In this document: positions 1 through 9,259 of the stretch, piece by piece
Position numbering within the stretch: the first letter of the stretch is position 1
How the letters are laid out: every line of letters starts with the position of its first letter
Assembly (NCBI GenBank): GCA_037893225.1
Contig: JAZGUH010000271.1
Location: 1,674,001-1,738,000 of the forward strand
Length of the DNA: 64,000 bases
DNA from: Hippasteria phrygiana
Lineage: Eukaryota; Echinodermata; Asteroidea; Valvatida; Goniasteridae
Direction of reading: 5' to 3'
Translations under genes and position numbers: made by a program
The notes under the pieces: generated by a model
What the model was told of the DNA's origin: nothing
The model's database searches: none
What the model saw: the letters and a program-made list of their open reading frames with translations, nothing else

Positions 1-68
1 TAGCATGATCTTCACAAACTCGTACTCCCGCAAACTCCTACCTTCACCAACTTGTACTCCCACAAACT
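1..68. repeat. 16-bp minisatellite, right part (copy 1)
   Basis: Degenerate tandem units beginning AACTCGTAC, AACTCCTAC and AACTTGTAC. It is the right-hand end of the minisatellite seen in full at 7350-7488, so the window starts inside it. Confidence 0.7.
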
Positions 69-304
69 GGATGAGTTTTGTGTACAGATTTTATGAATAT
101 TTTGATGGAGGATTTTATTGTTTTTCCGGGTTTATGACAAATAATGCGCGTACAAGTGTTTTGAATTATTTTGTTTTGTACATGTAGTAATAAACCTTTT
201 CAATATTCTCCATGCATCTTGGATAAGGATGACAAACAAACCAGGAACACAGGAAATTTGATGTAGAGTGGAGTTTATCAAAACCATTAATAATGTCGAT
301 TATC

Positions 305-507
305 GGAAAGAGTTCCATATCCGGCCATCACTTAGACCTCGTGCACAAAGTCTATGGGCCATGACAGAAAAAGTCCAAGTATTTTCAAAGAATAAGTAGA
401 ATTCTTTTCCCTCCTAAATTCGTGTTTCTTCATCGGATTTACACTTGTTGGTAGTTTTAAGTCATATTAAGGGAAAATAAGTGATGGCCGGATATGGAAC
501 TCTTTCC
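305..507. mobile_element. 203-bp MITE-like element with perfect 30-bp inverted ends (copy 1)
   Basis: Positions 305-334 and 478-507 are perfect reverse complements over 30 bp (outer end GGAAAGAGTTCC). They enclose 143 bp with no coding potential, as in a non-autonomous DNA transposon. I see no convincing target-site duplication (flanks TATC and CTTT), so the superfamily cannot be named. An alternative reading is a stable hairpin-forming transcript. The arms being perfect while the neighbouring gene is decayed suggests a young insertion or selection on the fold. Confidence 0.75.
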
Positions 508-1572
508 CTTTTAACCCCTCTTGATGAGCAAAAAAAATGCGTCGTCCTATTGTATGTAAAAAAAATAATCTGCTCTGTAATCAGTTCTGTTCTGTAACTG
601 CAGGTTGCTTTTTCTATTTCAGAAAATGACATAGATGAAGATAGAGGCCTTCAAACTTTTGCAAGAGGAGCAGGAGATCATACCACATCTGTTTTCATCA
701 ATCGGAGCACGAATCAAGTTCAAGCAAATATACAGAGCTTTCCTTGGAGAGCTTTCATCAGCTACAAACTCGTAGGTGATGAATGTACAGTGATTTGTTT
801 GGTCAAGTTTCTCATGATAGGGCTGATTTGTATTAAATGCAACAGGACTGTGTTTGGAGGCAGCACTGAGCTCATTCAGCACTTCAGACTTGTCCATGCG
901 TTAACATATATAGGGTGGCGTGTTTAACTGTCCAGCTGTCCCATGCTACCAAATGGGTTGATACAGAACAGTTCAATACACATGGTCACTGAAACGACAC
1001 TTAATTAAACACTGAATGATCATATTGCCCAATTGATCTACAACTTCAACCATTTCCCAATGGCGGGAATAATGATGACATTGATGAACCCCCATCACGC
1101 CCAGATTCAGATCAGGATTCTGAGCAGGGACTGGAGTGCCAGAGATTGTCTTTGAAAAACGTAGCACGCCCTGGCATAAATGTGTTCCAGCGGGCTTGAA
1201 AGTAATAACTTGTTTACCTTCAAAATTGAATGCTGTTGGAATGGCCAGGATAATCAATCATTTTCAAAGCAACTTGTATGTCAATCAAATGTCCTAAAAT
1301 GTTTTAGGTTTCTCATGTACATTTGTATATGATTTAATTGTTCATACTTTGTTCATTCAGTTTTTCTTCAGATGACCCACAGACCGTTTTACAGTGCCTG
1401 CCACTTTTTTGCCTACTGGAAAGGTGAAGAAGTCAATGGGGAAATATGCAACTGCCACACACAGATGCCCTTGCCGCCATCATTGACCAACGGCCTGTAA
1501 GCAAATCTGGACATTTTATTACATTGGTTCAGGTTTTTTTTTTGCGAGGTAAGGGGGAATCTCAAAAGTCTG

Positions 1573-1797
1573 AACATTCCTGTTCCCACTGGAATGTTCC
1601 TTTATAGAACACCGTGTATTCACATTGGAAACACGCTGTTCCCAGCATAACAGGCCATTTCCAAGTAAGCGTGCACGCGAATGGTCCACTGATATCGGGA
1701 TCACGTATTTGTTCCCAAACTGTTCCCAGTGGGGAACCACGGGTGTTCCCGATTGAACAGGCAATGTTGTCACTGGAATGTTCCTAGTGTTCCAACT
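1573..1797. repeat. GTTCC/GGAAC-rich fold-back segment in intron (copy 1)
   Basis: CACTGGAATGTTCCT occurs near both ends, and several GTTCCCA / TGGGAAC words lie between in both orientations, so the stretch can fold back on itself. It lies in the inferred intron 1497-2054 of the decayed gene. Probably an old inverted-repeat element; no clean ends or target duplication seen. Confidence 0.45.
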
Positions 1798-1818
1798 TTT
1801 TAGACACTGCCTAAAAAA

Positions 1819-1839
1819 CAGAGAGAGAGAGAGAGAGAA
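1819..1839. repeat. GA microsatellite (copy 1)
   Basis: About nine consecutive GA units followed by short A runs, inside the inferred intron. It recurs at +7420 with the same length, which is notable because such tracts normally change length quickly. Confidence 0.9.
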
Positions 1840-2770
1840 AAACCAAAGACAAGGATCAAGAAAAAAAGTTGGGAAGTATTTTTTTTGGCATTTCACGATG
1901 TGTTTGGGTGGAGGAAGTTTAACTGGACCCCTCTGATCTTTGTCACTCTGAAAAACACCCAACTACCACACCCATCCCCCCTCCACTGCATGTCATGGAC
2001 TGTTCAGAAATAAAACCCTGGTTTTATTGATTTATGTCCTTTTTGTGCATGTAGGTTGGGACCAATTTGCAAGCTTACCTGACAAGATTGGTCGAGTCTG
2101 GAAATAGACCTCAACCATTTGTTGTTCTTCTTGGAGACCGTGCGCAACCATCACAATTCACAGACCTTCATCATTTTTGAAGGACGAGCCATTTCAACGG
2201 AATCCCTACTCAAAGCCGCAGAATTTTGCTTCAAAATGACATGTCTTGGATATGGAATACCCCAAGCAGTAATGTAGTACCATTTGGGATTTTCTTCAAA
2301 AGGTAGTATATGGGATAAAGGATAGGAAAGGAAGGAGCTAGTGCAACATCACCTGCAGTAAAAAGTCTTAGAGCTTATTTGCATAACACAACAGCTAGCA
2401 GAGAATCTATTTCTGAAGACTGACTAGTACATTGGAACATAGAGAAAGTCTTTACTGGTTAACCTGATTTCTATTTCATTGGTAACCAATGAACTAATCA
2501 CATATAGCAATTTACCGTCAGCTACATAGTACCTAGGCATCTGTTGTGCCGAATCTATACGAGGTGTTATAAGTGTTTGCTATTTTCACTTGTGGCTTTG
2601 TAAAACCATGCCACCCTCGATGATCCCTGCGTGTACCATTTTCCCCAGGATTCATCTCTCGAAAATATAATGGTCTGGGATCACCTTGGGAGGCTGATTT
2701 CGCCTAGGCCACCTGTAGGCAGTCAAAATATTTGTATTCCAGTCCAATTTCTATATATGTATCTTTCCCT

Positions 2771-2898
2771 CATATGCTACACTGCTGTGGAAGGTATCAC
2801 ATGTGCAGTGTTTGTCAGTGAGCCACTTTAAAGAAGTTATACAAGAGGAATAGTCTACTGTTAAACCTGAATCAATCTCACCCCTTAAGAAAAAAACA
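2771..2898 (+). repeat. Diverged A-tailed dispersed repeat, member 1 (copy 1)
   Basis: Shares the order TATGCTACACTGCT, then GAGCCAC, then GTCTACT-TTAAA and an A-rich end with 4104-4246, roughly three-quarters alike over the first 60 bases. An A-rich 3' end shared by two dispersed copies fits a SINE-like retroposon remnant. No A/B box or tRNA-like head was identified, so the class is uncertain. Confidence 0.4.
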
Positions 2899-4103
2899 AA
2901 TTCACACAGTCAATGACGGTTTGGTCAGGTCGGTCATGTCATTCAGGTTGGTTTAGGTTGTTTGTTTTTAGGGGAGGGGATATATTGTAAGTAGGTTTAT
3001 TCCTACATAAAATTTTTAAGTGGCTAAAATCCTGACTGTGGCCAAGTTCGATCAAGGACCATTGGTCATGTTGGTTGACTTGTTAGTTCATGACGTACAT
3101 GGCACATACTCTCTAATTTTACAGTGTAAATGTCTCAACTCGAACTACGGTCAAACGTCATCTATGGGCAACTCGCAGTCCTGGCTCCCTGTTGTACATT
3201 TGTTACACACGGCTATTGGTAACCAACGATGTGATCAACCTCGGTAGGCTGATCCTGAATAGTTGAGTAGACTAGACCAACCATCGTCGACATGGGTTCG
3301 ATCAGAGTAGTCGAATTACAGTTAACTAGATTTCTTGTGGTCGATTGTTTGGTTGTTTGTACGGGTTGAGTTGTTTGTAAGAATCTGGTAAGATGTATGG
3401 TATGTGTATATATTTAAGGTTAAACAGGGTGTTTATATGTATAACTTTTTTAACCCTTAAAATCAAATTCAGATTTGATAAAAATACAAATTAATACGTT
3501 TGTTGTAAGGTTTTTTTGTTTAACCTATAAAAAAAGTGAAAGTGAACTAAAAATGTCGGCTTCGATGTATTAGAGTACTTTAATTCATGTGGAAGCTTTG
3601 CCACGACTCATCATTTGTGTAAGGAATACTAGGAGTGAACAGACTGCATTGTCTATGAATAATTGTGTAACAATTAAACATTTAACCAAATCTTTTGCAG
3701 TAATATTTAATAGTAAATAAAAGACCTGGTAGAACTTCAAAAGTATTTCTGTCTAAACAAATCCAAAGTATTTGAATCTATAATGTTTACGTGAAATTTG
3801 ATGTTTACAACATTTTTTGCTGTTTTCTCAAAAACACGAATTCATGTGTGATGAATTTTTAACTGTTTCCTTGATACATTTCTTGAAGGCATTGGGATTT
3901 GAAGCCCTCAATAAAAACGATATAGTTGCCATTTGTTGATGATTTTAACCTGCCATGTACATAGGCCTACATATATCTTAGTATGTTTATATTTGTTGAT
4001 GTTTTAATACAAATTCTTAAAATGCTGATACTTGTTCCTGTTATTACACTATAAATTGTTAAGCTTAATTCCACCTTTTTTTAATATTGACCTTTTCTTT
4101 ATT

Positions 4104-4246
4104 GTATGCTACACTGCTATGAGGGTATTAATCATATGCTCTGACTCTCACTGAGCCACGCTAATTGAACCATAACACTTATCCTCGGAAACACTGACAA
4201 AAAGGTCTACTTTTAAAACATCGATCCCGAAGAAAAAAAAAAAAAA
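4104..4246 (+). repeat. Diverged A-tailed dispersed repeat, member 2 (copy 1)
   Basis: Partner of 2771-2898 in the same orientation, ending in a run of 14 A at about 4233-4246. The long uninterrupted A run suggests this member is the younger or less decayed one. Confidence 0.4.
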
Positions 4247-4586
4247 TCCCTTTGTTTATTATTTTGTTTGATTAAAAGTATTTACACATATTTATTTACA
4301 CATTGCATTGCATTTGCATTTACGGGAGCGATAATTTCTCTAAAGATCGACCATTCTGATTTACCACAGTACGTGTTATTATTTTCAAGTCTCCTACTTT
4401 TATTTGTATGCAACAGCTATTTATTGACTTAATACACGTACAACTTATCTTTTAATTAATATTCATGAGTTGTGTATATTATGACAGGAAAATAGAATTT
4501 GAATTTACCATTCCAGGCATCTCCAGAACAGGATTTGAGTGCATTGAAGTGTACTTTATGTGGTGTATTACGATTTTGTTTTCGTT

Positions 4587-5278
4587 ATTAATTTTGACCA
4601 CGGGAATGGGTTGAATTTTAAGTGACCGCGACCACGTAACGTGGTTAAATGGTTTGCCAATGGTGTTATTCCGAAGGGGTTAATCTGACCACGGGATTTG
4701 GGTTATATTTTAACCACAATTGTGGTCAAATTCTGACAACAATACGGGGTTGTTTTCGTTGACCACGTCATAGGGGGTCATTTTGACCACGGATGTCGTC
4801 GGTGCATAGTTGACGGCGGGCACATGGTTAAAAATGACCACAACGTGGTTACTTTTTAACCACGTATTTTTAAGAGTGCACGCTTTCCAACAGTATCAAG
4901 ACTGTGCGCAATTTCGTTCAACATCAGGTCGAAAAACGCAGTCATTTGGGGCCCAAGTTGTTGTGTTGGGGGTGTCGGCTAGTCCATTGTATAGCGTGTG
5001 CAGTAATGCGGGAATGCAGAAAAATCAGTTCGAAAAACTTACTCGCTTATCTCGGCCATCATTCGGCTGAACGTGGGTCTAAGGAGCTGAAGATTAGTCT
5101 GGATGTTGCTGAGGAGTTACACTCTTAAAATTGCGGGGTCACAAATTCCGTTGTCAAATTAATCTGACGACTTTCGGGGTCATTTTTCCAAAACAAGTAA
5201 CCACAAACTGTTCAACTTATTTTTCAATAACCACGTTTATAAGGTAATTTTGACCACGAAAGAAATGGTCAAATTAAT
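4587..5278. mobile_element. Fold-back element containing one satellite monomer
   Basis: The outer ends are inverted: ATTAATTTTGACCA at 4587-4600 against TGGTCAAATTAAT at 5266-5278. The left arm (4587-4878) and right arm (5120-5278) are built from many GACCAC / GTGGTC words, several as local palindromes such as GACCACAACGTGGT. The inner ends are also inverted: TTTTAAGAGTG at 4868-4878 and its complement at 5120-5130, bracketing one satellite monomer at 4879-5119. It has no open frame of its own, so it would be non-autonomous. Known non-autonomous elements, including some Helitron-related ones in molluscs and insects, carry tandem monomers in their core; whether this belongs to such a family is inference. 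No clear target duplication seen. Confidence 0.65.
4879..5119 (+). repeat. Solitary satellite monomer in copy 1
   Basis: One full satellite unit in the orientation of the array. Its left two-thirds matches the first array monomer (12302-12540), including the 239-bp marker GTTGTGTTGGGGGTGTC, but lacks that monomer's private changes at 12368 and 12436. Its right part has the TCTAAGGAG...GATTAGTCTGG form found in array type G junctions (for example 19640-19670). It therefore looks like a hybrid of array variants, not an ancestral outlier. Confidence 0.85.
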
Positions 5279-5499
5279 TTGGCATTCTGATTGGTTTAAG
5301 TTTGTCAGGCCACACGCCATGGCGTAATGATACACAGGGTTCGGCGGAGCTCCGTGCATGACTTCATCAAATGAACATGTTATGAAAGTAAGCATAATTA
5401 TTAATAAGTTAAGCTTTAAAGTAAAAAATAGAATGTACGTGTTCAGGGAAAAAGAAATCTTATTTCGCAGTTTTACATGCAAATTAAAGGTAGACCTAC

Positions 5500-5625
5500 A
5501 TATTGTGCGCGGATATATCTTGCGTGCATTTCCGCGGATAGACGCGCGCGCCGCGCCGCCATTGCCAAACTTTGACAAAAAGATCGGGTCGGATACGCTA
5601 CAACTTGCGCAGCATAAAGACAATA
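5500..5625 (+). promoter_or_regulatory. CpG-rich promoter-like stretch upstream of exon 1
   Basis: Unusually CpG-dense for this window (CCGCGG, GACGCGCGCGCCGCGCCGCC around 5531-5560), directly upstream of the inferred start codon at 5626. Position and composition fit a CpG-type animal promoter plus short 5' untranslated region. There is no unambiguous TATA or initiator element, and no transcript evidence here. Confidence 0.35.
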
Positions 5626-5901
5626 ATGGAGACTTTGCTGGCAGTGTGGGGGTTTGCCGATTACATTGAGAAGTGTAAAGGTAGGATATGTTGAATAACT
5701 ATTATCTGTAGGCCTAAGTAAGGTTACGTAAGGGAAGTTTATGCTTAAGCTACTCAAGTTACATGTACTTTGCGCTGACTGAGTGATGGAGGAAGGAACA
5801 CAAAATGGGCTTTCTGATTATTGTAATAAAAAGAAGAGTCTAGTCCCCTAACGTGGCGCACTTCGATATTTCCTGGGTTGTGACTGACGACCGTTAAGAC
5901 C

Positions 5902-6766
5902 CCCAATACTGGACTTCCTTTATCTGTATTGAGAGCCACACACCAATGCATAAAATTGAATTTATTACTGTTGTGAACAAGTCCATTTTGGTCCATACTG
6001 AATGGCAGGCAACAGCCGTCAAAACACTGGGCGTCAAACTTTTTCGATATTTCAGCTGTAAATTGCGGGATGGAGGTACGCAGTTCATAGTAGTACTGAG
6101 TAGAAAAGCCTAGCAAGGTACATGTATACATGTAAGTAGGCCCACCGTATGTAGCCTACCAAAGTGATCTGATCGAAAAACAGTCCTAAATTACAAGTTA
6201 CCGGTACGTACATGTAACTTGTAAGAGGGCATGGCATGGAGGAAGGAAAACATGGTTAGGGAGGCTAATCAATTTTTCAAATAAATTGTCTACATTTGTT
6301 TTTTAAAGAGAACGTCCTAAGAAACAATTTGATTCAAGTTTGGATTTCATCGGATTCTGCAAAGCAAAGTCTTCCCAAACAAAAATTGATATTTAAAGCA
6401 GGGATTTTTTGTTCCCTGAAATGTGCAGAGTAAGGTGTGATTATTTTGCACACATGACAAATCGAAGTGTCGATATGACTGAAATGCTTCAAACTCACAT
6501 TTTCTCCAAATCTTTGTCTTTATTCATGCCTTATTCAATGAATAAAAGGCAGACGGCAATCATGATTTCAAAAATTCTAATAGGGCCTATTTGAATTTGA
6601 ATTCAAAATTTTAATCACAATTTCCTATTTACAAAAATAAGTCATCAAATGAACAGTGCCCTCACACATTGATTAATGTCCCTCTATAAGTTACATTATA
6701 ACGTTATGGATTTTTTGGAGACCCGTGGGTGTGTGGCTCACAATATGAAGGAAGTCCAGTATTGGA
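5902..6766. repeat. 865-bp segment bounded by ~40-bp imperfect inverted repeats
   Basis: CCCAATACTGGACTTCCTT...GAGCCACACACC at 5902-5944 is the reverse complement, with a few mismatches, of 6727-6766. The interior is AT-rich with no convincing protein: the 125-codon open frame on the opposite strand (5754-6131) extends beyond the boundary and shows no motif. It could be a decayed non-autonomous DNA transposon. It lies in intron 1 of the decayed gene. Confidence 0.45.
6191..6224. repeat. Small perfect hairpin (11-bp stem, 12-base loop)
   Basis: TTACAAGTTAC at 6191-6201 pairs perfectly with GTAACTTGTAA at 6214-6224. It stands alone and lacks the T run of an intrinsic terminator. Possibly an end of a small inverted-repeat element; function unknown. 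Confidence 0.4.
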
Positions 6767-7349
6767 GCTGCATTTACGGGGCTACTTTTGGGTCAACTCG
6801 GTCCTAGGCTAACTTTGTCTGAAGTTCCCTTGGGAAAATATTTTACTTTCAATCAGAAACAGCAAAATCTTGGAAAATAACCATCTATTTGTGTTCAGAA
6901 TTGTATAAACACTTGGCACAACCTTTAATTTTGTTTTTACTTCAGTCAGGAAATTGTCGTGCAATATAGGGAAGATAGTTTGTGTTTTCTGTGTTAGATG
7001 TTCTTGGCATAGTGTATGTTCACTCCTAGTGTTTACAAACGTTAATTTCTGCTTCATGTTTTAGGGATTTTGCTGGCATAAATCTTGAAATAACAGGTTG
7101 TACCACATGATTAGATGGTTATCAAGGAGCGTTGGTTATTTTCAAAATTTTGCTGTTCCTGACCGATTTTGGTGGGGTTATTAAAGTAAAATCTTTCCTA
7201 ACTCGGTCTCGATGTTATAAACTCGGTCCGAAGCTAATGGTCATGTCGGTCCGAAGTAGGCCTACTACTTGGAATTGTGTGTAGAATCAAATCAGATTTA
7301 GATACATGGAGGCTTAATGTGGTCCAGTCAGGTTTTTTTTCGCATAGCC
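6767..7349. other. Non-coding AT-rich spacer of copy 1
   Basis: Nothing supported as a gene. An 82-codon opposite-strand open frame (6809-7057) has no recognisable domain. The stretch lies within the inferred first intron of the decayed gene, between the inverted-repeat-bounded segment and the minisatellite. Confidence 0.5.
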
Positions 7350-7488
7350 AACCTGTACCCTCTGTTACCAACTCATACCTTTGTTAACTCATACCTTCAT
7401 TAACTCGTACCTTTGCAAAGTAGCATGATCTTCACAAACTCGTACTCCCGCAAACTCCTACCTTCACCAACTTGTACTCCCACAAACT
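7350..7488. repeat. 16-bp minisatellite crossing the unit junction
   Basis: Units AACTCATACCTTTGTT (7370), AACTCATACCTTCATT (7386), AACTCGTACCTTTGCA (7402), then an 18-19-base variant, then AACTCGTACTCCCGCA (7437), AACTCCTACCTTCACC (7453) and AACTTGTACTCCCACA (7469). It passes smoothly through 7420/7421, so that coordinate is only where the window's start repeats and need not be a breakpoint. Such a tract is a plausible site for the unequal exchange that made the 7.4-kb duplication. Confidence 0.75.
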
Positions 7489-7724
7489 GGATGAGTTTTG
7501 TGTACAGATTTTATGAATATTTTGATGGAGGATTTTATTGTTTTTCCGGGTTTATGACAAATAATGCGCGTACAAGTGTTTTGAATTATTTTGTTTTGTA
7601 CATGTAGTAATAAACCTTTTCAATATTCTCCATGCATCTTGGATAAGGATGACAAACAAACCAGGAACACAGGAAATTTGATGTAGAGTGGAGTTTATCA
7701 AAACCATTAATAATGTCGATTATC

Positions 7725-7927
7725 GGAAAGAGTTCCATATCCGGCCATCACTTAGACCTCGTGCACAAAGTCTATGGGCCATGACAGAAAAAGTCCAAGT
7801 ATTTTCAAAGAATAAGTAGAATTCTTTTCCCTCCTAAATTCGTGTTTCTTCATCGGATTTACACTTGTTGGTAGTTTTAAGTCATATTAAGGGAAAATAA
7901 GTGATGGCCGGATATGGAACTCTTTCC
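7725..7927. mobile_element. 203-bp MITE-like element with perfect 30-bp inverted ends (copy 2)
   Basis: Same element as 305-507, with arms 7725-7754 and 7898-7927. In this copy it lies inside the inferred first intron of the decayed gene, between exon 1 (5626-5680) and the second coding block (8043). Nothing distinguishes it from copy 1 by eye. Confidence 0.75.
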
Positions 7928-8992
7928 CTTTTAACCCCTCTTGATGAGCAAAAAAAATGCGTCGTCCTATTGTATGTAAAAAAAATAATCTGCTCTGTAA
8001 TCAGTTCTGTTCTGTAACTGCAGGTTGCTTTTTCTATTTCAGAAAATGACATAGATGAAGATAGAGGCCTTCAAACTTTTGCAAGAGGAGCAGGAGATCA
8101 TACCACATCTGTTTTCATCAATCGGAGCACGAATCAAGTTCAAGCAAATATACAGAGCTTTCCTTGGAGAGCTTTCATCAGCTACAAACTCGTAGGTGAT
8201 GAATGTACAGTGATTTGTTTGGTCAAGTTTCTCATGATAGGGCTGATTTGTATTAAATGCAACAGGACTGTGTTTGGAGGCAGCACTGAGCTCATTCAGC
8301 ACTTCAGACTTGTCCATGCGTTAACATATATAGGGTGGCGTGTTTAACTGTCCAGCTGTCCCATGCTACCAAATGGGTTGATACAGAACAGTTCAATACA
8401 CATGGTCACTGAAACGACACTTAATTAAACACTGAATGATCATATTGCCCAATTGATCTACAACTTCAACCATTTCCCAATGGCGGGAATAATGATGACA
8501 TTGATGAACCCCCATCACGCCCAGATTCAGATCAGGATTCTGAGCAGGGACTGGAGTGCCAGAGATTGTCTTTGAAAAACGTAGCACGCCCTGGCATAAA
8601 TGTGTTCCAGCGGGCTTGAAAGTAATAACTTGTTTACCTTCAAAATTGAATGCTGTTGGAATGGCCAGGATAATCAATCATTTTCAAAGCAACTTGTATG
8701 TCAATCAAATGTCCTAAAATGTTTTAGGTTTCTCATGTACATTTGTATATGATTTAATTGTTCATACTTTGTTCATTCAGTTTTTCTTCAGATGACCCAC
8801 AGACCGTTTTACAGTGCCTGCCACTTTTTTGCCTACTGGAAAGGTGAAGAAGTCAATGGGGAAATATGCAACTGCCACACACAGATGCCCTTGCCGCCAT
8901 CATTGACCAACGGCCTGTAAGCAAATCTGGACATTTTATTACATTGGTTCAGGTTTTTTTTTTGCGAGGTAAGGGGGAATCTCAAAAGTCTG

Positions 8993-9217
8993 AACATTCC
9001 TGTTCCCACTGGAATGTTCCTTTATAGAACACCGTGTATTCACATTGGAAACACGCTGTTCCCAGCATAACAGGCCATTTCCAAGTAAGCGTGCACGCGA
9101 ATGGTCCACTGATATCGGGATCACGTATTTGTTCCCAAACTGTTCCCAGTGGGGAACCACGGGTGTTCCCGATTGAACAGGCAATGTTGTCACTGGAATG
9201 TTCCTAGTGTTCCAACT
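8993..9217. repeat. GTTCC/GGAAC-rich fold-back segment in intron (copy 2)
   Basis: Second occurrence of 1573-1797, within the inferred intron 8917-9474. Same bases by eye. Confidence 0.45.
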
Positions 9218-9238
9218 TTTTAGACACTGCCTAAAAAA

Positions 9239-9259
9239 CAGAGAGAGAGAGAGAGAGAA
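9239..9259. repeat. GA microsatellite (copy 2)
   Basis: Same length as the tract at 1819-1839. Equal length in both copies argues that the copies separated very recently or are one locus represented twice. Confidence 0.9.

Larger units (their letters stand above)
623..2423 (+). pseudogene. Decayed SAM-domain / C2H2-like gene copy, exons 2 onward (copy 1)
   Basis: Exon-like blocks on the + strand are separated by non-coding DNA. Block 623-771 follows a pyrimidine-rich AG acceptor and encodes the middle and end of a SAM domain (NDIDED, then after a one-base shift near 660 IIPHLF, IGARIKF). Block 821-924 has a C-x2-C...H-x4-H finger (CIKC, QHFRLVH) and stops at 925. Block 1020-1196 is acidic (NNDDIDEPP, DSDQDSEQ). 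Block 1372-1496 runs from an AG acceptor to a GTAAGC donor, with shifts near 1410 and 1461 (LPTGKVKKSMGKY, DALAAIIDQRP). Block 2055-2420 reads NLQAYL, PFVVLLGDRA, SLLKAAEFCF, WDFLQKVVYGI and AVKSLRAYL across three frame changes (about 2168, 2277, 2335), with stop 2421-2423. The motif order resembles SAMD3-like multicopy proteins known to me from fish and invertebrate annotations; this is recollection, not a search. Exon 1 of this copy would lie left of the window. Confidence 0.65.
2424..4586. other. AT-rich intergenic stretch without a supported gene (copy 1)
   Basis: No exon-like blocks are convincing here. Open frames of 66 and 75 codons at 2631-2831 and 3020-3247 have no recognisable motifs and look accidental. 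The stretch holds two diverged A-tailed repeats (2771-2898, 4104-4246) and AT-rich spacer. Its twin is 9844-12006. Confidence 0.6.
1..7420. repeat. Tandem 7,420-bp unit, copy 1
   Basis: Every base I compared from 1 to 4947 recurs at +7420 without a difference. The first mismatch is G at 4948 against C at 12368, inside the satellite monomer. This copy is the only one whose right-hand part (5120-7420) is visible. The left boundary of the duplication cannot be seen because the window already starts inside the unit, within a 16-bp minisatellite that also runs across 7420/7421. The unit may belong to a longer tandem series that starts outside the window. Complete identity in non-coding DNA of a probably polymorphic animal implies very recent duplication, gene conversion or an assembly duplicate; the sequence alone cannot decide. 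Confidence 0.9.

Noticed and set aside
619..1962. Opposite-strand open frames 619-897, 973-1257 and 1519-1962 as genes
   Set aside because: The + strand of the first two carries the recognisable SAM, finger and acidic blocks; the third lies in the fold-back intron segment and GA tract and shows low-complexity residues only.
2631..3247. Open frames at 2631-2831 and 3020-3247 as small proteins
   Set aside because: No motif, no plausible splice context, and length expected by chance.
5237..5757. Opposite-strand open frames 5237-5623 and 5473-5757 as genes
   Set aside because: They overlap the fold-back right arm and the CpG-rich stretch; the + strand there has a better explanation as promoter plus exon 1.
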